Origin: JAEYFP01 sp964566545
GTDB taxonomy: Bacteria > Bacillota > Clostridia > Lachnospirales > Lachnospiraceae
Length of the DNA: 11,331 nucleotides
Assembly (NCBI GenBank): GCA_964566545.1
Contig: CAZMIX010000068.1
Location: 1 to 11,331, forward strand
Reading direction: 5' to 3'
Of the stretch, positions 8,201-11,331 are shown in pieces. A program made the translations under genes and the position numbers. Each line of letters starts with the position of its first letter. Within the stretch, counting starts at the first letter, position 1. The notes below the pieces were generated by a model. It worked only from the letters and a program-made list of their open reading frames with translations. It searched no databases and was not told the DNA's origin.

Positions 8201-11200
8201 CTATGTACTGAGCGATACGAAGTATCCGTTCACGATTGACCAGGCTCATCTTGTTGTCAGCCTGACGGGCGATGCGGCGGCGGTAAACGAAGAACAGTTA
8301 GGCGCGCTCAAGCTTGTGAAGACCGGCAAGGACGGTGCTGCTCTTGCGGGTGCGGAGTTTGCCCTTTATAAGGACGGCGAACGCTATCCGAACGCGCAGA
8401 CGACCTATACGACGGATGATAAGGGTGAAATTATCGTAACACAGCTTCCGTTCGGCACGTATTATTTTGTGGAAATCAAGGCGCCGGAGGGTTATGAGAC
8501 AAAGACAGGCGATGCGGCTAAGACGGCGTCGGTCGTGATCAATGAAACCAATACGGGCGCTGAGATCACGGCAGCGAAAACGATCAGCTTCAGCAACGAC
8601 CGGATTTTCGGTTCTTTGGAGCTGAAAAAGGTCGATGCGGCAGGCACGGCCCTGCCAGGCGCGACATTTAAGCTCTACAGCGTTTTGGATAATAAAGAAA
8701 CGGAAGTGAAGACAAACGGAAGCGAAGGGCTTTATGTCTATAATGAGAATGGAAGCAAACAGACGCTTTCTACGACATCGGCAGGTAAGCTTTCCGTTAC
8801 GGGACTTCCTTACGGAACGTACCGCGTTTATGAGGAGACGGCTCCCGACGGCTATAATAAGAAGGAATCTCCTTATGAATTTAATATCGGCACACAGAAT
8901 GCAGTTATTACCTATAATTTTGAGAATACAAAGATCCAGGCCGGCGTCCGCTTCTTAAAGGTGGATGCGAACCATGCGATTTTGGCCGGCGCGGTATTCC
9001 GTCTGTACAAGGCAGGAACGAATGAAGACCTCGGTACAGTGACGGCGGATAAGGATGGCGTTGTTGAGAAGCTCGGCCTCGGTGCGGGAAGCTACTACTT
9101 TGTAGAGGAGACTGCTCCAACAGGCTATCAGTCAAACACAAAGCATTACGAATTTACAATTTCAGCGGCGGATAACGGCAAGATCGTAGGACTGGACAAT
9201 GAGGATGCGGTAGTTAATAGCACCGATGCGGTCGTTAATCAGCCGAAGAAGGGCGAGGCAAGGCTTGTAAAGGTGATCAAGGGAACGAATACCGGTCTTG
9301 CGGGCGCGAAGTTTGATTTATATGCGCAGGGAAATAATACGCCGATCATGACAGACCTTGTATCCGATTCAGACGGTTATGTGACGGTCACGGATCTGGT
9401 CTGGGGCAGTTATTATTTCAAGGAAACAAAGGCTCCTGCCGGCTATGCGTTCAATGCGGATACGAAGTATGCGTTTACCGTAAAGGCGGAAAATGTATCA
9501 AGCCTCATTGTTTTGAGCGAAAAGGCGGAAAATGAGCTGATTCTTGGCAAGGCAAAACTTGTGAAGTATGATAACGATACAAAGGCCGTGCTGGCAGGCG
9601 CGCTATTTGATTTATACAATGCCGATACGCAGCAGCCGGTAGCCGGTTATGAGGCTGGAATCCGTTCGGATGCGAATGGCGTTATTGAAACGAATAAGGA
9701 TTTACCGGCGGGTAGCTATTATTTTAAGGAGCGGACGGCGCCTACGGGTTACGTACTCGATGAGACGAAATATGCATTTGTCATTGATCAGTCCAACATG
9801 AATACGGTTGTGACGGCTGGTGAGGGCAAGGCATATAATACGCCGGTCAAGGGCAAGGCGGAATTATTCAAATATGTGCTCGGAGAGAACGGCATCACAA
9901 AAACCGGTCTTGCGGGCGCGGAATTTACGCTCTATGTAAAGGATAAAGCTCTTGGATTCATTCCGTATACGGCGAAGGTCGATGTTTATACGACCGATGC
10001 GAACGGCATCATCACGGCGACCGATCTGCCTTGGGGAGAGTATTACTTCAAGGAGACAAAAGCTCCGGCAGGCTATGAACTGGATGGAACACAAATTCCG
10101 TTTACGATCAGCGCAACCCAGCTTGACTATACGGGAGCGGCAAGGCTGTCGCTTTCCAATGAGGATTACAAGGGCTCCATTAAGCTGGTCAAGACCGATG
10201 CCGGAAGCGGCAAGGCACTTGCGGGAGCGGTGTTTAAGCTTTACCAGATATCCATGGGAACGACTGTTGAAATCAAGAACCCGGCAGCGGCGGACGGCAC
10301 CTATACGACCGACGGCAAGGGGCAGATCATTGTGACCGGACTTGACTGGGCGGATTACTATTTCGTAGAGCAGAGCGCGCCGGAAGGCTATGCGCTGCCG
10401 GTCAATACGAGGACGGATACGGTCAGCATTACGAAGGATAATGTGGAAGCTTCCGTGAAGACTCCTCTTACGATCGAAGCAGAAAATGAGATGGTCTACG
10501 GAAATGTGGAGCTGACAAAGGTTGACGATAAGACGCCGGCAACGGCCTTGTCCGGCGCACAGTTTGCGCTTTATACAGCAGCGGGAGCAAGAGTGTATGT
10601 GACGGGAGGAAACGGCAATTACACGTATTCCACGTCAGCCACCGATGTGACCATGGAAACGCCGACGAGCGGCAAGCTTGTTGTGAAGCAGCTTCCATAC
10701 GGAGACTATTATTTTACGGAGACAAAGGCTCCGGCCGGTTATTTGATCTATACGGGCAATATTAACTTTAAGATTAAAGAAAATCAGACGGCTGATGCGG
10801 AGCCGGCGGTAAAGGTATCCTGCCAGAACTCACAAATCAGTGCCGGTGTATCGTTTACGAAGTCGGATACGGTTGCGTCCAAACCTCTTGCAGGTGTTGT
10901 ATTTACCTTGTATAAGGTAGGCGCGGCAGCGGATGGTTCTGATTTACAGATGAGCAGCTATACCTCCGGTGCAGACGGTATCGTATCGGTGACGGGTCTT
11001 GGCGTCGGCAGTTACTATTTCGTCGAGACGAGTGCGCCGGATGATGCCTACAGACTGACCGATACGCATTATACTTTCGTGATTACGGAAAGCGACAACG
11101 CAAAGACAGTCGGTCTGACGAACAGCGAGTTAATAGATAATACTATCATCAACTATCCGAAGGTCGGAAAAGTGAAACTGACGAAGTATTATACGGTTAA

Positions 11201-11331
11201 TGGTGCGGTATCAGGGAAACTTGGCGGAGCAACATTCAATTTATATAAGGGGCATATAGACGCTCCGGCAACGGATCCGATGAAGGCAGGAGAATATGTC
11301 GGCACCTATACGACATCCTCTGCCGGTGAGA
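2127..11331 (+). CDS. Giant multidomain surface protein with choice-of-anchor A, FctA-like and Cna_B domains (3' end outside window)
   Basis: One uninterrupted frame of 3068 complete codons runs off the window, so this is an exported protein of more than 3000 residues. Order by residue: Sec signal peptide 1-30; acidic Pro/Glu/Ser-rich linker 31-95; three diverged copies of an unrecognised module 96-458; a further beta-rich module 459-654; choice-of-anchor A-like domain 655-934; Spy0128/FctA-like pilin domain 939-1076; two DUF5979-like domains 1077-1282; 16 complete Cna_B (SpaA-like) domains 1283-3011; start of a seventeenth 3012-3068. Such proteins are wall-attached adhesins or pilus-like fibres; the Cna_B array is probably a long stalk made rigid by isopeptide bonds, presenting the N-terminal half to the outside. 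The ligand is unknown. The sorting signal is not in view: no LPxTG- or NPQTN-like motif with a membrane tail occurs in the window. The class B sortase just upstream is the likely anchoring enzyme. No frameshift or in-frame stop was found. Only about five Cys codons occur. Confidence 0.93.
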   Translation, partial: MIMRKRWAKASIALLAMVAMLMETAYSAYASVATDYGSTQEESVSDSQAPEPEAPVSEQQTPSESTAEGEAGTAESPQIIVEADNIEPDLGVAPASLNAYEDRIEASGMSDLTLYINTDQMKDADKYRLTLEGSGNAALQYDAILGFELSKSNSGIYYIEGLNQQQFRVYISSISEGMTVQYSVRADGNPQITLISAPEQKIEKKLEVSADGTQIIGEGYEDITLSFEASDLLDGNYYALFINTAAAPSYNGSKLVDGSIPSLSNTTNSVRLSDLDKQSFSLYIAGENVDMVQAVYSIDSVDNGTARIVVSLGEGAQAVQSLNASSDGITGSGYDKVELSMEYIEKIIEKAKAEVEEADEAETEDAENPEDVQEETVFGYSLYVETKAENAAVNGQKLEGGKTDYTNAMESVVIDGLEKEPFRVYAVADEAEDAAEPAAISYSVKSVENGTAKIAFTYTIEVDETANKRVYEYEDSKVKIIITLQDPEDLPDEAKLVAVEIEEGTAKYEEISQQILEQKREEKGAFLSLGQAIYDIHFTLDGEEIEPKNEVKVEMFYKSPALEDASANPENEEASIYHVKEDNAGNVEAIEEVTQDISKSAEGGISEAVFTVSDFSSFSATLDANGKWTNGRLTYELNKAANGFTGTKYYHSDRALGIAGNFHIVAFNTAKLQTHTNGNVLTKNLIANSNFGTNNLTDEISYVQKSYSGIQESSASKENHTLALGSNFTVGLMDNNNYFSVNGTKIARPLNIIQDSDTSANPFIDIDAVRSSVSSISSGLAGVASTGVTASLTDQNNRSLTLNTPNGAGYYHMTASELNGYSGNKFDLKGFESGKSGSIIINVDCSGVSTVNMPQSANIYVDGNMVSASEITEWSAGKVIWNFYNCSGTTINATSVFGAIVAVGATLNVDKGNGTFIADNVNVTGETHRTDFTGITTPTSASLTVSKTFGGTWPEAGFQFKIEAVTAGAPMPTTTTITATASNPTPGFGVIGYQADTVASTKQYIYKVSEINGGISGITYDSTVYYVKVTVTTTLSGSNNENRTASSTIAYSKDGTNYSPFNIATDKFSFVNEVSQGQLKVNKILTGSTSASTFYFTVTGPSGAVANPAGGTVFSVAANGAATVISDLPYGTYTVAETDANGTALTQGNPYSITYSSASVQLNAANREAAVTITNAVGSLKVKKVLDKGADSVFYFTVKDSAGKPVKTTAGSSVWTVNANGETVISDLPFGNYTITEVKDSAGNAIDDKFGYLVTYSNSNQIAAVTQAAPAAVLTITNKEKPKGEISIVKEDYIDCYFLTGATFRLFKAGGDGTPVYVTGGNGEYVYSETSSSAFLDMVTVEGGLLHVKDLPWGSYYFTETEPPVGYLYNSNIMLYFTIDGNGVRDTTTNLAGTLIKSNNVDSYHVKYYVMNERKPFRLKITKTYTNPAGQAASLEGVEFTLYKYNETTKQYEYYDKGVTLPDGTLTFLNLPWGSYKYVETGIPAGYAKTATSEGTFVINAESEIYNCGMPIYEVKVENKPISGGVELYKQSDKSKALPGAEFQLWKNGANGQSDATLVYATDNGSGNYIYSVISTGATSTFVTNNAGKILITNLPAGTYFFKEIKAPSGYVAVTGAVGGFTIDVENETEKTTVVNTTFEAGVKFTKVDAKDHTITLGGTKFALWYKAVGDGGYKKLYDVTADGSGFVQVNGLALGSYYFVEIEAKTGYELDNTKRYFTLEDGNAGQIISLNESGLVENTRERGKVSLLKTDAAGTALSGVTFELWSDSDEFPGAVHDGYRKVRTYQTTSGAISADNLPWGSYYFIEKETIDGYLLDATKHYFEINASNLDVRFEGSTKIVNQPVKGYVELIKQDAQDLSITLNGVTFELYRVLNKGTASESASLVGTYATVNGKLAKDAIGALEYGDYYFIETRTIDGYLADATTKYEFKISEQDALVTLTAKNERKLGEVTLEKWNAAKTKALDGAVFELYSTNPNSVWEAIQSAFGKDYFKYGEYTTAGGKISVKDLPWGDYYFVEKTAPTGYVLSDTKYPFTIDQAHLVVSLTGDAAAVNEEQLGALKLVKTGKDGAALAGAEFALYKDGERYPNAQTTYTTDDKGEIIVTQLPFGTYYFVEIKAPEGYETKTGDAAKTASVVINETNTGAEITAAKTISFSNDRIFGSLELKKVDAAGTALPGATFKLYSVLDNKETEVKTNGSEGLYVYNENGSKQTLSTTSAGKLSVTGLPYGTYRVYEETAPDGYNKKESPYEFNIGTQNAVITYNFENTKIQAGVRFLKVDANHAILAGAVFRLYKAGTNEDLGTVTADKDGVVEKLGLGAGSYYFVEETAPTGYQSNTKHYEFTISAADNGKIVGLDNEDAVVNSTDAVVNQPKKGEARLVKVIKGTNTGLAGAKFDLYAQGNNTPIMTDLVSDSDGYVTVTDLVWGSYYFKETKAPAGYAFNADTKYAFTVKAENVSSLIVLSEKAENELILGKAKLVKYDNDTKAVLAGALFDLYNADTQQPVAGYEAGIRSDANGVIETNKDLPAGSYYFKERTAPTGYVLDETKYAFVIDQSNMNTVVTAGEGKAYNTPVKGKAELFKYVLGENGITKTGLAGAEFTLYVKDKALGFIPYTAKVDVYTTDANGIITATDLPWGEYYFKETKAPAGYELDGTQIPFTISATQLDYTGAARLSLSNEDYKGSIKLVKTDAGSGKALAGAVFKLYQISMGTTVEIKNPAAADGTYTTDGKGQIIVTGLDWADYYFVEQSAPEGYALPVNTRTDTVSITKDNVEASVKTPLTIEAENEMVYGNVELTKVDDKTPATALSGAQFALYTAAGARVYVTGGNGNYTYSTSATDVTMETPTSGKLVVKQLPYGDYYFTETKAPAGYLIYTGNINFKIKENQTADAEPAVKVSCQNSQISAGVSFTKSDTVASKPLAGVVFTLYKVGAAADGSDLQMSSYTSGADGIVSVTGLGVGSYYFVETSAPDDAYRLTDTHYTFVITESDNAKTVGLTNSELIDNTIINYPKVGKVKLTKYYTVNGAVSGKLGGATFNLYKGHIDAPATDPMKAGEYVGTYTTSSAGE
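2217..2411 (+). other. Acidic Pro/Glu/Ser/Ala-rich linker
   Basis: Residues 31-95, low complexity and strongly acidic (segments such as APEPEAPVSEQQTPSES), with no predicted fold. It is the probable flexible N-terminus of the mature protein ahead of the first folded module. Confidence 0.75.
2412..2717 (+). repeat. Unnamed N-terminal module, copy 1
   Basis: Residues 96-197. It starts SLNAYEDRIEASGMSDLTLY and ends with FRVYISS, then MTVQYSVRADGNPQITLIS. It aligns by eye with copies 2 and 3 at both ends: an LNA-type start, a G-hydrophobic strand, then an F-x-(V/L)-Y-x strand before a final YS(V/I) strand. I do not recognise the family. Confidence 0.6.
2742..3062 (+). repeat. Unnamed N-terminal module, copy 2
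   Basis: Residues 206-312. It starts LEVSADGTQIIGEGYEDITL and ends FSLYIAG, then AVYSIDSVDNGTARIVVSL. The closing VxNGTAxI strand is shared closely with copy 3 (SVENGTAKI), and the opening ADGxxIxGxGYxxxxLS with copy 3's SDGITGSGYDKVELS. Confidence 0.65.
3090..3500 (+). repeat. Unnamed N-terminal module, copy 3, with an acidic insertion
   Basis: Residues 322-458. It starts LNASSDGITGSGYDKVELSM and ends FRVYAVADEAED, then ISYSVKSVENGTAKIAFTY. It is longer than the other copies because of a Glu-rich, probably helical stretch (from EYIEKIIEKAKAEVEEADE) inserted after the first strand pair. Confidence 0.65.
3501..4088 (+). other. Beta-rich module before the anchor-A domain
   Basis: Residues 459-654. 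It holds VYEYEDSKVKIIITLQDP, later YDIHFTLDGEEIEPKNEV, an IYHVKED strand and VFTVSDFSSFSA. This pattern (YEYED, then EP...V.V, YHV and a D-FSSFS closing strand) is one I associate with the N-terminal halves of large clostridial Cna_B surface proteins, but I cannot give it a family name. Confidence 0.5.
4089..4928 (+). other. Choice-of-anchor A-like domain
   Basis: Residues 655-934. It opens ALGIAGNFHIVAFN, then THTNGNVLTKNLIANSNFG, matching the family's opening 'LGxAxxFNvFvf ... a.teGrvAvgg' pattern. It closes with VIWNFYNCSGTTIN, FGAIVAVGATLNV, GNGTFIADNVNVTGE and DFTG, matching the usual 'WNFp...tt.i..GtilAP.A.v...gG.i.G..iak....gE.H...F.G' ending. The family occurs in surface proteins whose anchoring signals vary; its molecular function is not known. 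Two Cys lie in the second half. Confidence 0.78.
4941..5354 (+). other. Spy0128/FctA-like pilin isopeptide domain
   Basis: Residues 939-1076. It starts ASLTVSKTFGGTWPEAGFQF, has YIYKVSEINGGISGITYD, then YYVKVTVTTTL, and ends FSFVNEV. This is the layout of the streptococcal FctA major-pilin domain: a first-strand Lys (Lys947), Glu in the YxVxE strand (Glu1010) and a last-strand Asn (Asn1072), which would form a Lys-Asn isopeptide bond. Confidence 0.72.
5355..5657 (+). repeat. DUF5979-like domain 1
   Basis: Residues 1077-1177. It begins GQLKVNKILTG and carries VISDLPYGTYTVAETDANG and a closing VTITNAV. Lys1083, Glu1137 and Asn1175 sit where an isopeptide bond would form. Clearly homologous to the next domain (shared VISDLPxGxYT) and distinct from the Cna_B array in lacking the ExxAPxGY box. 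Confidence 0.65.
5658..5972 (+). repeat. DUF5979-like domain 2
   Basis: Residues 1178-1282. It begins GSLKVKKVLDKG, with VISDLPFGNYTITEVKDSAG and a closing LTITNKE. Lys1184, Glu1237 and Asn1278 are the candidate bond residues. A tandem duplicate of the preceding domain. Confidence 0.65.
5973..6371 (+). repeat. Cna_B domain 1 (long form)
   Basis: Residues 1283-1415. Bond residues Lys1290 (SIVKED), Glu1360 (YYFTETEPPVGY), Asn1412 (VMNERK). Lys-Glu spacing is 70, made long by a VYVTGGNGEYVYS hairpin. The Glu-Asn stretch (52) is also the longest of the array. PPVGY replaces the usual APxGY. Confidence 0.85.
6372..6689 (+). repeat. Cna_B domain 2
   Basis: Residues 1416-1521. Lys1423 (LKITKTY), Glu1480 (YKYVETGIPAGY), Asn1519 (KVENKP). 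Glu-Asn spacing is 39, close to domains 8 and 14, and like them it lacks the TKYxFTI strand pattern. Contains one Cys (NCGM). Confidence 0.85.
6690..7046 (+). repeat. Cna_B domain 3 (long form)
   Basis: Residues 1522-1640. Lys1530 (VELYKQSD), Glu1604 (YFFKEIKAPSGY), Asn1636 (VVNTT). Lys-Glu spacing is 74 because of a GSGNYIYSVISTG hairpin. Counterpart of domains 9 and 15. Confidence 0.87.
7047..7352 (+). repeat. Cna_B domain 4
   Basis: Residues 1641-1742. It begins AGVKFTKVD. Lys1647, Glu1702 (YYFVEIEAKTGY), Asn1739 (VENTRE). GLALGSYYF replaces the LPxGxYYF of most domains, and ISLNESGLVEN closes it. Both traits recur in domains 10 and 16. Confidence 0.87.
7353..7658 (+). repeat. Cna_B domain 5
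   Basis: Residues 1743-1844. Lys1750 (VSLLKTD), Glu1807 (YYFIEKETIDGY), Asn1842 (KIVNQP). TIDGYLLDATKHYF replaces APxGY, a variant shared only with the next domain. Confidence 0.88.
7659..7970 (+). repeat. Cna_B domain 6
   Basis: Residues 1845-1948. Lys1853 (VELIKQD), Glu1913 (YYFIETRTIDGY), Asn1945 (TAKNERK). Sister of domain 5 in its TIDGYLADATTKY segment. The sheet-edge loop holds LVGTYATVNGKLAKD. Confidence 0.87.
7971..8297 (+). repeat. Cna_B domain 7
   Basis: Residues 1949-2057. Lys1956 (VTLEKWN), Glu2019 (YYFVEKTAPTGY), Asn2054 (AAVNEEQ). An extra loop (NPNSVWEAIQSAFGKDYF) gives Lys-Glu spacing 63. YPFTIDQAHL...TGDA resembles IPFTISATQL...TGAA of domain 13. Confidence 0.87.
8298..8603 (+). 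repeat. Cna_B domain 8
   Basis: Residues 2058-2159. Lys2065 (KLVKTG), Glu2116 (YYFVEIKAPEGY), Asn2157 (SFSNDR). TYTTDDKGEIIVTQL closely matches TYTTDGKGQIIVTGL of domain 14, and both have APEGY. Confidence 0.88.
8604..8933 (+). repeat. Cna_B domain 9 (long form)
   Basis: Residues 2160-2269. Lys2168 (LELKKVD), Glu2236 (RVYEETAPDGY), Asn2267 (FENTK). Lys-Glu spacing is 68 from an EGLYVYNENGSKQTLSTTS hairpin. The usual YYF before the Glu is RVY here. Confidence 0.87.
8934..9245 (+). repeat. Cna_B domain 10
   Basis: Residues 2270-2373. It begins QAGVRFLKVD. Lys2278, Glu2327 (YYFVEETAPTGY), Asn2371 (AVVNQP). GLGAGSYYF in place of LPxGxYYF. The last strand region is duplicated (DAVVNST then DAVVNQP), so Asn2364 is an alternative bond partner. 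Confidence 0.87.
9246..9542 (+). repeat. Cna_B domain 11
   Basis: Residues 2374-2472. Lys2382 (ARLVKVI), Glu2433 (YYFKETKAPAGY), Asn2469 (KAENEL). A compact form with DLVWGSYYF and ADTKYAFTV. Confidence 0.88.
9543..9845 (+). repeat. Cna_B domain 12
   Basis: Residues 2473-2573. Lys2480 (AKLVKYD), Glu2535 (YYFKERTAPTGY), Asn2571 (KAYNTP). Compact form with DLPAGSYYF and DETKYAFVI. Confidence 0.88.
9846..10166 (+). repeat. Cna_B domain 13
   Basis: Residues 2574-2680. Lys2582 (AELFKYV), Glu2643 (YYFKETKAPAGY), Asn2678 (SLSNED). A short insertion (LGENGITKTG) follows the first strand. Confidence 0.88.
10167..10493 (+). repeat. Cna_B domain 14
   Basis: Residues 2681-2789. Lys2689 (IKLVKTD), Glu2748 (YYFVEQSAPEGY), Asn2787 (EAENEM). 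LDWADYYF replaces LPWGxYYF. Close to domain 8 in the TYTTDxKGxIIVT strand. Confidence 0.87.
10494..10835 (+). repeat. Cna_B domain 15 (long form)
   Basis: Residues 2790-2903. Lys2798 (VELTKVD), Glu2865 (YYFTETKAPAGY), Asn2901 (SCQNSQ). Lys-Glu spacing is 67. Its VYVTGGNGNYTYS hairpin is nearly the same as that of domain 1. One Cys stands next to the bond region. Confidence 0.87.
10836..11159 (+). repeat. Cna_B domain 16
   Basis: Residues 2904-3011. It begins SAGVSFTKSD. Lys2912, Glu2967 (YYFVETSAPDDAY), Asn3009 (TIINYP). GLGVGSYYF as in domains 4 and 10. APDDAY breaks the APxGY box, the only such case among the complete domains. Confidence 0.86.
11160..11331 (+). repeat. Cna_B domain 17, cut by the window end
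   Basis: Residues 3012-3068 so far. Lys3020 (VKLTKYY), then LGGATFNLYKG and YTTSSAGE. The Glu box and Asn are beyond the window. The final base is the first of an incomplete codon. Confidence 0.8.

Larger units (their letters stand above)
6372..8297 (+). repeat. Six-domain super-repeat, block 1 (Cna_B 2-7)
   Basis: 1926 bases. Its second, third and first positions (domains 3, 4 and 2) have clear counterparts six domains later: the long hairpin form, the AGVxFxK/GLxxGS form, and the form without TKYxFTI. Confidence 0.6.
8298..10166 (+). repeat. Six-domain super-repeat, block 2 (Cna_B 8-13)
   Basis: 1869 bases, in register with blocks 1 and 3. Start-to-start distances of equivalent domains are 1926/1869 (2-8-14), 1914/1890 (3-9-15) and 1887/1902 (4-10-16). 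Confidence 0.6.
10167..11331 (+). repeat. Six-domain super-repeat, block 3, incomplete (Cna_B 14-17)
   Basis: Holds the equivalents of positions 1 to 4; the rest lies beyond the window. Position 3 (domain 16) keeps the AGVxFxK start and GLGVGSYYF expected from domains 4 and 10. Confidence 0.55.

Noticed and set aside
9952..10335. A 127-codon plus-strand frame rich in Arg and Ser
   Set aside because: Off-frame reading of Cna_B domains 13-14. Composition matches a +1 shift of Thr/Ala/Gly-rich repeats. The same applies to the frame at 7780-8148.
2127..11331. LPxG strings (LPWG, LPFG, LPAG) as sortase sorting signals
   Set aside because: They lie in the loop before the YYF strand of Cna_B domains, lack the Thr of LPxTG and have no hydrophobic tail or basic end after them.
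1..11331. CRISPR arrays, tRNA or rRNA genes, insertion sequences
   Set aside because: No direct-repeat and spacer pattern, cloverleaf or transposase-like frame was seen. The repeats present are coding domain repeats.

Overview
The window looks like chromosomal DNA from a Gram-positive anaerobe of the Clostridia, most likely a Lachnospiraceae-type gut Firmicute. The basis is the style of the triosephosphate isomerase C-terminus, strong AGGAGG-type ribosome binding sites, a consensus sigma-A promoter, a class B sortase, and a giant exported protein made of Cna_B/SpaA-type domains. The genus is inference; no 16S or other phylogenetic marker is present.

Layout. Bases 1-334 hold the 3' end of tpiA (glycolysis). 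A strong hairpin at 353-387 separates it from a convergent minus-strand gene (398-934) for a flavin reductase-like FMN protein. A 157-base divergent intergenic region then leads to a class B sortase gene (ATG at 1092, end 1937) behind a near-consensus promoter (TTGACG-17-TATGAT). A 189-base gap follows, with three tandem copies of a 9-base A-rich unit (1954-1980) and a terminator-like hairpin (2020-2040). From 2127 to the last base of the window a single reading frame runs without a stop: at least 3068 codons, and the C-terminus with any sorting signal lies beyond the window.

The giant protein reads, in order: Sec signal peptide; acidic Pro/Glu/Ser-rich linker; three diverged copies of an unnamed module of roughly 100-140 residues; a further beta-rich module; a choice-of-anchor A-like domain; a Spy0128/FctA pilin-like domain; two tandem DUF5979-like domains; then 16 complete Cna_B domains and the start of a seventeenth. 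All 16 complete Cna_B domains keep the Lys, Glu and Asn expected of self-forming intramolecular isopeptide bonds.

The most notable structure is a higher-order period. Cna_B domains 2/8/14, 3/9/15 and 4/10/16 share position-specific features, so the array appears to have grown by duplication of a six-domain block of about 1.9 kb.

How the parts fit: the sortase is membrane-anchored outside the cell and is the obvious candidate to attach, or possibly polymerise, the adjacent surface fibre. A class B sortase beside an FctA-like domain recalls the Streptococcus pyogenes pilus, where a class B sortase polymerises Spy0128/FctA. tpiA and the flavin reductase look like unrelated housekeeping neighbours.
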